Source: Opitutales bacterium
GTDB taxonomy: Bacteria > Verrucomicrobiota > Verrucomicrobiia > Opitutales > T3Sed10-336
Direction of reading: 5' to 3'
NCBI GenBank assembly: GCA_007130045.1
Contig: SLTG01000143.1
Location: 1-48,273, forward strand
Length of the DNA stretch: 48,273 bases
The notes under the pieces were generated by a model. The model was not told the origin of the DNA. It did not search any database and was given only the letters and a program-made list of their open reading frames with translations. Each line of letters opens with the position of its first letter. Positions within the stretch are counted from its first letter, which is position 1. Positions 44,195 to 48,273 of the stretch are shown in pieces. Made by a program: the position numbers and the translations under genes.

Positions 44195-44484
44195 CAGTCA
44201 CGGGTTCGGTGGGGTGGGGAAACTCTGATGGTTACCGGATGCTGGCTGGTGGAGGCACGTTTGAGACTCTTGACGCGGGGCGATCCTGGCCCTGTCTTCG
44301 TTGCGTGATGTGCTCCCGGTTTGCTGCGTCGGTGAGTCTTGACGGGGACAGTTTTCGGGCCGGGTTGTTCTGTTGCAGAACGAGCCGAGCGCGAACGGAT
44401 GACCTTCCTAACCGCAGCCCTTATCGTCTTGCGGTTCGTGCTCGGCGAGACAGCCGGTTCCCTGATTGTCGGTGCTTTGGCCAT
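44194..44484 (-). CDS. Small basic protein coupled to the FINCPFD gene
   Basis: A 96-residue, Arg/Lys-rich protein (MAKAPTIREPAVSPSTNRKTIRAAVRKVIRSRS...) with the motif PGPKTVPVKTHRRSKPG in the middle and a basic, Ser/Thr-rich end. I do not recognise a family. ATAGGG about 6 bases before the ATG is a possible ribosome-binding site. Its TGA overlaps the ATG of the next gene by two bases (TGATG), which indicates that the two were translated together. The motif is repeated twice in the small ORF 44638-44799 on the same strand. DNA or RNA binding is suggested by charge only. Confidence 0.55.
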   Translation of the reverse strand: MAKAPTIREPAVSPSTNRKTIRAAVRKVIRSRSARSATEQPGPKTVPVKTHRRSKPGAHHATKTGPGSPRVKSLKRASTSQHPVTIRVSPPHRTRD

Positions 44485-44598
44485 TACAACCCTATCGTAA
44501 GGATCCCTAAACAATTGTCCAGATTATGGAAATGAATTTCAAGCATATGACTCTTGATTGGTGCCTTGCATCGTGCGGATGCGTGAAAACAGGGAATA

Positions 44599-44627
44599 GC
44601 GCCCCCAGAGACACGCTCCGGGGACGC
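44599..44627. repeat. GC-rich imperfect hairpin
   Basis: GCGCCCCCAGAG and CTCCGGGGACGC pair with two mismatches around ACACG, just 11 bp beyond the stop of the 44638-44799 ORF. There is no T-run; it could still stop or stabilise that transcript. Confidence 0.4.
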
Positions 44628-44637
44628 ATCCGTTCGC

Positions 44638-44799
44638 TTACGGTTTCGACCGCCGGTGACGTTCGACGGAAACCGTCTTCGGGCCCGGTTTGCCCGGTCC
44701 GTAGCACTGGTCGCCGGGGGTGGAGCGCAAGTGGCGTCGGACCGGCACGGTCTTCGGTGCGCTCCGCGTCGGTCCGCCGCAGTGTTTGCCTTTTGCCAT
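44638..44799 (-). CDS. Very small basic protein with two PKTVxVxxHxRSxP repeats
   Basis: A 53-residue protein: MAKGKHCGG, then APKTVPVRRHLRSTPG and GPKTVSVERHRRSKP at the end. The two repeats are 23 residues apart and share the core with the protein at 44194-44484. The ATG at 44799 has AGGTGAG about 5 bases upstream, a good ribosome-binding site. Net charge is strongly positive and there are two Cys. I know no assigned function; similar short basic repeat proteins occur in environmental bacteria. Its upstream region is the truncated end of the ImmA/IrrE fragment on the other strand, so the ribosome-binding site may be fortuitous. Confidence 0.5.
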   Translation of the reverse strand: MAKGKHCGGPTRSAPKTVPVRRHLRSTPGDQCYGPGKPGPKTVSVERHRRSKP

Positions 44800-44805
44800 A
44801 CAACT

Positions 44806-45279
44806 CACCTGCTTACCTGGCAGACCCTTCCCCCGGAGAGAATCGACGACATGCGGGGGAAGGGCACGAAGGCGAGACGAGTGGAGCAGTTGGCCAACAC
44901 GTTTGCTTCGGCCCTCCTGATGCCCGAGGCCGCGGTTCGGGATGCCTGGGCGAAGCGGTCGGAGTTTTCCGATACGGTCGATTGGTTCGACCGGACGGCG
45001 ACCCTGTTCCAGGTAAGTGGACAGGCTTTGTACTACCGTTTGAAGAATCTGGATATCGATACAAGTGAGGTGCTGGAGGGGCAACTGTCAGGGCTTGGGT
45101 ATCGGGAACAGGCAGTGGAGGAACCGCCGTACCCCCGGCGTTTTATGGAACTCCTGCATTCCGCCCTGGAGCAGGGGAAGATTTCGGCGCGCCGGCTGGC
45201 GCGCAGCCTGGAGTGTTCCCTGGACGAACTCGCCGAACTGTTCCGGCGTAACGGGATGTTCGCTCCGTTTGAACTGTGA
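44806..45279 (+). pseudogene. C-terminal remnant of an ImmA/IrrE-type peptidase (XRE-linked)
   Basis: 157 residues starting at HLLTWQTLPPERIDD, then RVEQLANTFASALLMPEAAVRDAW, TATLFQVSGQALYYRLKNL and a C-terminal ...ARRLARSLECSLDELAELFRRNG. This is the second half of ImmA/IrrE metalloproteases: the HExxH helix would end at the first His (H-L-L-T-W fits the second His of HExxHLLTW), and everything before, including the catalytic Glu and usually an XRE domain, is missing. Upstream sequence belongs to the repeat-peptide ORF on the other strand. Such proteins regulate mobile elements or act as antitoxins of the DarT/ImmA type. It is a remnant. Confidence 0.7.
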
Positions 45280-45374
45280 TGGTGGAGGAAAGTGAGTGTG
45301 TATGAAGGGTGACCGGACATATCGAGACGGAGCGAAAGGGAAATCGTCCAAGCCTGCGGTTCCTGTGGAACCGA

Positions 45375-45390
45375 CGAGGCTGTGGCCTCG
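45375..45390. repeat. Small hairpin between convergent genes
   Basis: CGAGGC, TGTG, GCCTCG: a perfect 6-bp stem in the gap between the ImmA remnant and the primase-helicase. No T-run on either side. Confidence 0.35.
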
Positions 45391-45468
45391 AAAGGGGAGG
45401 CGTTAGCCCTGCTGTCGGCTTTGGTAGTGGCTGGTGCGGGCATCATCCTGAACCCTTCCTCGTCATCA

Positions 45469-47910
45469 CTACCGGAGATACTCCGATCCGATTGGGTCAT
45501 GAAGGATCCGGTATCCAAGTTGCCGGTAGCCTGCGGATCGCTTCCGGTACATGCTGGCTGTGAGGGCGAGTTGCTTGTCGAGGTAATCGTAAATCGTAAC
45601 CGTCTCCTTCCCTTCATGTTTTCGGTGCAAACGACCGACATATTGAATGAGACGTCCCTTGAAGGAGACCGGCATGGCCAGAAAGAGGGTGTCCAGCATG
45701 GGGAGATCGAATCCCTCGCCGAGGAGGGACGCCGTGGCGAAGAGGCAGGCGGGTTTTCGCGATTTAATTGCAGAAGTAAAGCGATCGAACTCGGCCGCAC
45801 GTTGTTTCGGAATCAGCGAGCCCTCAACTGAGACCAGACAAAATCTTTCCTGTGTATCCAGGTTTTCCACTTCTTTTTTTAGCGTTGCCAGGTGCTCCTT
45901 CCGGTCAGAGAGGACAATCGGTTTTCTCCCTTCGTTCAGAGCTTTTTCGATGTCTCCTGCGATCAATCCGTTCCGCTCGGGCGAGCGAATCAATGCCTGC
46001 CAGATCAGATGCAAGGGCAACACCTGTTGGTTTGGCGCGGTCGGTGGTCTAAATGGCGTGTTGCGAATGATGACCTGTTTCGTCAGAGATGTTTCCGAAT
46101 CCTCCGCGATTGCATGGCGAATCGGACCGCATTGTTGGTACAGGAGGCGTTCCAGTCCGTCTTTTCTTTTTGGTGTGGCGGTGAGTCCGGTTATGTGACG
46201 GCTTTCGCACTCCTTCATCAGGGCTTCCAGCGTGACCGCCGGAATATGATGGCATTCGTCCACAATCACCGAACCGTAATTGCGAAAGAACGCCTTCGGG
46301 TTTTCCGTTTTGGCAAGACTCTGGAGCATGACGACATCGATCTTTCCGGTGAGTTTCTTCCTGGTTCCGCGCCATTGACCGATCTGATTGTCCTTCGCAG
46401 AGAGAAACTCGTTCAGTCGTTTCAACCATTGTTCCAGGAGTGTTTGGCGGCTGACAAGGATTAGAGAAGTGGTTTTTCTCGACCCAATTAGGGCGCATGC
46501 TATCACGGTTTTTCCGGCTCCGGGGGGAGCCACGAGCACTCCCCAGTCGTGATCCCGCAATGCCTTTAACGCCTGTGTTTGGGGATGGGTTAGACGCCCG
46601 GTGAATTTTAGCTGAATCCGATTGGCCCGCAGGCGTCGGTCCTCAGTTTCGATGCGGGAACCGCATTGGGCGAACAATTCCGTGACGTCCTCCAGGCAGC
46701 CTCGGGGCAACACGATCCGGTCCTCATTAATTGCACCGGAGAAGATGCAGCGTGGAATGTTGTAGGTCGGGAATCGCTGTCGTTGCTTCTCGAAGAATAT
46801 CGGATTGGGGATCGTAGCCAGACCTTTCAATCTGGCGAGGAAACCATCGGGCAAGTTCGTCGTGGGGATGATCACGGCATCGCTCAGATAAACTTTCCAA
46901 TCGGGCAGCACCGGAAGGCTCAGGGGGTCGTCCCGGCTTGATTCCAGGATCAGCTCTTCCCTTTCAATCGTCGGTGTTTCGTCGGTAATTGCTTCACCAA
47001 CGTGTTGTTCCAGCAGGTTCCGTACATCTTCGCCGGAGAAACGGGGGATCTCGGAGAGAATCTTCCATTGGTCGGGAAAGGGGGCGAGGGACTCGTCCAC
47101 GTATTCGGTGAATCCCTGAGTCCGGCGATCCTTTTGAAGCGGCAACGCGATCAGGTTTCCGAATCCGCTTTTGGGGAGAGTGTCCTGGTTCGGGAAAAAG
47201 CGGTCGTAAGTGTCGAGACGAATGTGCGGATTGTCGCGTGCAGCCCTGGCCAGAATAAGACTGCCCAGGGCTCGCGCATGAGAACCCTTTACCGGTTCGG
47301 AGAAGAAGACCCAGGCATGGGCGCCGTTGCCCGACCGGGAGATTTCCGCGAGACAGGAAACACCCAGGGAAGCAGCGGCGTCTCGATAGGCGACGACGTC
47401 GCTTTGCCAACCGTCGCCGTCGAAGTCCGCCGCTAAGAAGACGCAGCGGTCGTCCTGACGGAGCGCGTAGGTCCCGATCACCTGTTGTCCGCGCAAATGC
47501 GATTCGATGACATCGGCGGAAAGGGGGACGAAGTTTTTTGGCCCGTATTTGGCGTAGTTCTCCGTCGGCTTCAATCGGCGGCCGTTTCCCCAAACCGCTC
47601 GGCAGACGGGCGAGTAGCCTTTGCGGCCCGTTTGCTCATTCACCCAGAGGCGAGGGTAAACATCCCTTCGCGCCACGAACATCCTCTGGAACAGGGCGAC
47701 CTTTTCTCCGGGCGTTTCCGGATACTTTCGATCATCCAGCGACGGAAGCGTTCCTTCCCGGAGCGCGGCGTGTTTGATCTTCCGCAGATCGTCCAAGAGT
47801 GCTCGGCGTTCGGCCTCCAAATCAGCCAGCCGCTCCTGAATGGATTCGAGACGGGAAGCGGCCGTATTGGACTGGACCTCCTTTGGCTCCATATCCGGAT
47901 CATTTTCCAC
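45469..47910 (-). CDS. TOTE-type primase (AEP)-superfamily 2 helicase fusion
   Basis: An 813-residue fusion, GTG start at 47910 with AAGG 7 bases upstream; an ATG at 47892 is an alternative. Seen: an N-terminal coiled coil (18-50); an archaeo-eukaryotic-primase domain with FLAADFDGDGW (D162 and D164 metal ligands) and SGNGAHAWVFF (S193-H198), then HIRLDTYDRFFPNQDTLPKSGFGNLIALPLQ; and a superfamily 2 helicase from about 440 with Walker A APPGAGKT (about 460), VDECHH (about 549), TGLTATPKRKDG, LLGEGFDLPMLD and QYVGRLHRKHEG. The AEP-TOTE domain marks the TOTE conflict-system class; other partners of that class are not seen in the window. Reads toward the BREX-like block; intact. Confidence 0.9.
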   Translation of the reverse strand: MENDPDMEPKEVQSNTAASRLESIQERLADLEAERRALLDDLRKIKHAALREGTLPSLDDRKYPETPGEKVALFQRMFVARRDVYPRLWVNEQTGRKGYSPVCRAVWGNGRRLKPTENYAKYGPKNFVPLSADVIESHLRGQQVIGTYALRQDDRCVFLAADFDGDGWQSDVVAYRDAAASLGVSCLAEISRSGNGAHAWVFFSEPVKGSHARALGSLILARAARDNPHIRLDTYDRFFPNQDTLPKSGFGNLIALPLQKDRRTQGFTEYVDESLAPFPDQWKILSEIPRFSGEDVRNLLEQHVGEAITDETPTIEREELILESSRDDPLSLPVLPDWKVYLSDAVIIPTTNLPDGFLARLKGLATIPNPIFFEKQRQRFPTYNIPRCIFSGAINEDRIVLPRGCLEDVTELFAQCGSRIETEDRRLRANRIQLKFTGRLTHPQTQALKALRDHDWGVLVAPPGAGKTVIACALIGSRKTTSLILVSRQTLLEQWLKRLNEFLSAKDNQIGQWRGTRKKLTGKIDVVMLQSLAKTENPKAFFRNYGSVIVDECHHIPAVTLEALMKECESRHITGLTATPKRKDGLERLLYQQCGPIRHAIAEDSETSLTKQVIIRNTPFRPPTAPNQQVLPLHLIWQALIRSPERNGLIAGDIEKALNEGRKPIVLSDRKEHLATLKKEVENLDTQERFCLVSVEGSLIPKQRAAEFDRFTSAIKSRKPACLFATASLLGEGFDLPMLDTLFLAMPVSFKGRLIQYVGRLHRKHEGKETVTIYDYLDKQLALTASMYRKRSAGYRQLGYRILHDPIGSEYLR

Positions 47911-47988
47911 AGCGGGACCTTGAAATCAAATCATGGTTGTTTCCCGGAATTGGCAGGGGAGACGGTGGGGTAGGATTCTGCTACTGAT

Positions 47989-48144
47989 ATAAAATCGCTT
48001 CATATTCGTGATCTGCCGGAAGAGACTCTTGCGGGTTTGAAACGGCGGGCGGAACGCCATCACCGGTTGGTGCAGAAGGAGGTGCGCCTGTTTCTGGAGG
48101 AGTTTTCACGCTTGTCCGCATATTGGACGAGGGAGAGTCCGTGA
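47989..48144 (+). pseudogene. FitA/VapB-type ribbon-helix-helix antitoxin without start codon
   Basis: 51 residues: KSLHIRDLPEETLAGLKRRAERHHRLVQKEVRLFLEEF, the ribbon-helix-helix pattern of FitA/VapB antitoxins. The place of the start Met is ATA (47989-47991, in GATATAAAATCG); the frame upstream has a TAG at 47971 and no ATG, GTG or TTG before the second helix. A G-to-A change at the start would explain it. No PIN-domain toxin follows: the sequence after the TGA at 48142 is short and out of family. An orphan remnant or a gene using the rare ATA/ATT start. Confidence 0.6.
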
Positions 48145-48208
48145 GCCGCAGCCTCAGAGATCTTGATCCGCTTCCTTGGGTTTGATAGCTGTGATCTGGC
48201 GTAACTCT

Positions 48209-48240
48209 CCTACTTACAGTAGGTTGCCTACTAGAGGCAA
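48209..48240. repeat. Two adjacent short hairpins at the right edge
   Basis: CCTAC-ttaca-GTAGG is followed at once by TTGCC-tactaga-GGCAA. Possible attachment-site-like or terminator structure, but it lacks a T-run and the window ends 33 bp later. Confidence 0.35.
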
Positions 48241-48273
48241 GGCGCTGCCTTGAAATTGCCCTGTGAAAACAAA

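Overview
The window looks like a chromosome segment of a Gram-negative bacterium of the Verrucomicrobiota/PVC type, with an overall high-GC base composition. The grounds are a PEP-CTERM sorted protein, a secretion-type pseudopilin, two proteins with a choice-of-anchor M-like His motif, an AmtB with its own signal peptide, outer-membrane barrel proteins, a PagL-like lipid A deacylase, and many genes with weak Shine-Dalgarno sites. This assignment is an inference. No rRNA, tRNA, CRISPR array, integrase or transposase gene was found.

Left part (1-14.2 kb), housekeeping and metabolism: pdxH and a stand-alone receiver-domain regulator on the minus strand; then miaB, a six-helix membrane protein, gmk and ferritin on the plus strand; a 908-residue secreted protein of probable glycan-active type; a minus-strand phosphoketolase/acetate kinase pair (xfp-ackA) forming a phosphoketolase bypass to acetate and ATP; and an amtB-glnK nitrogen pair. 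The pair has a GG-N10-GC sigma-54 type promoter about 80 bp upstream and a clear terminator after glnK.

Middle part (14.6-27.5 kb), envelope and metal uptake: a PEP-CTERM protein and a second secreted protein, both with an H-x-H(H)-W-x-F-x(4)-G-x-Y motif like the choice-of-anchor M domain; a membrane-bound spermidine-synthase-like fusion; a pseudopilin; a YyaL/DsbH-type thioredoxin-fold protein; an outer-membrane porin; a complete Zn/Mn-type ABC importer (binding protein, ATPase, permease); and a convergent PagL-like enzyme. In Actinobacteria the anchor-M repeats go with an ABC importer of this same class, so the co-location suggests a metal-acquisition locus.

Right part (28.0-48.3 kb), defence island: a BREX-type-3-like operon runs in one direction: a small SH3-like protein, BrxF, a 1243-residue DUF6079/BrxC-like ATPase, a HigA N-terminal fragment, an SbcD-like nuclease, an AlbA_2/GHKL ATPase, a four-helix-bundle protein, an SMC/SbcC-like ATPase, an N-terminal methyltransferase stub, a C-terminal helicase remnant with an in-frame stop, PglZ broken by a one-base shift, and a small protein in the BrxA position. 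Hairpin elements with ccacggat arms sit in front of sbcD, the methyltransferase stub and pglZ; a single arm lies at the methyltransferase/helicase junction. Beyond it are a frameshifted DUF488 gene, a conserved gene broken by an amber codon and coupled to a small basic protein, a second basic protein sharing the same repeat, an ImmA/IrrE remnant, a TOTE-type primase-helicase, and an antitoxin remnant without a start codon.

The island therefore combines an apparently intact ATPase plus nuclease/SMC core with a damaged modification arm (methyltransferase, helicase, PglZ). Either it is a decaying defence locus, or a variant whose active part is the BrxF-DUF6079-SbcD-SMC set.
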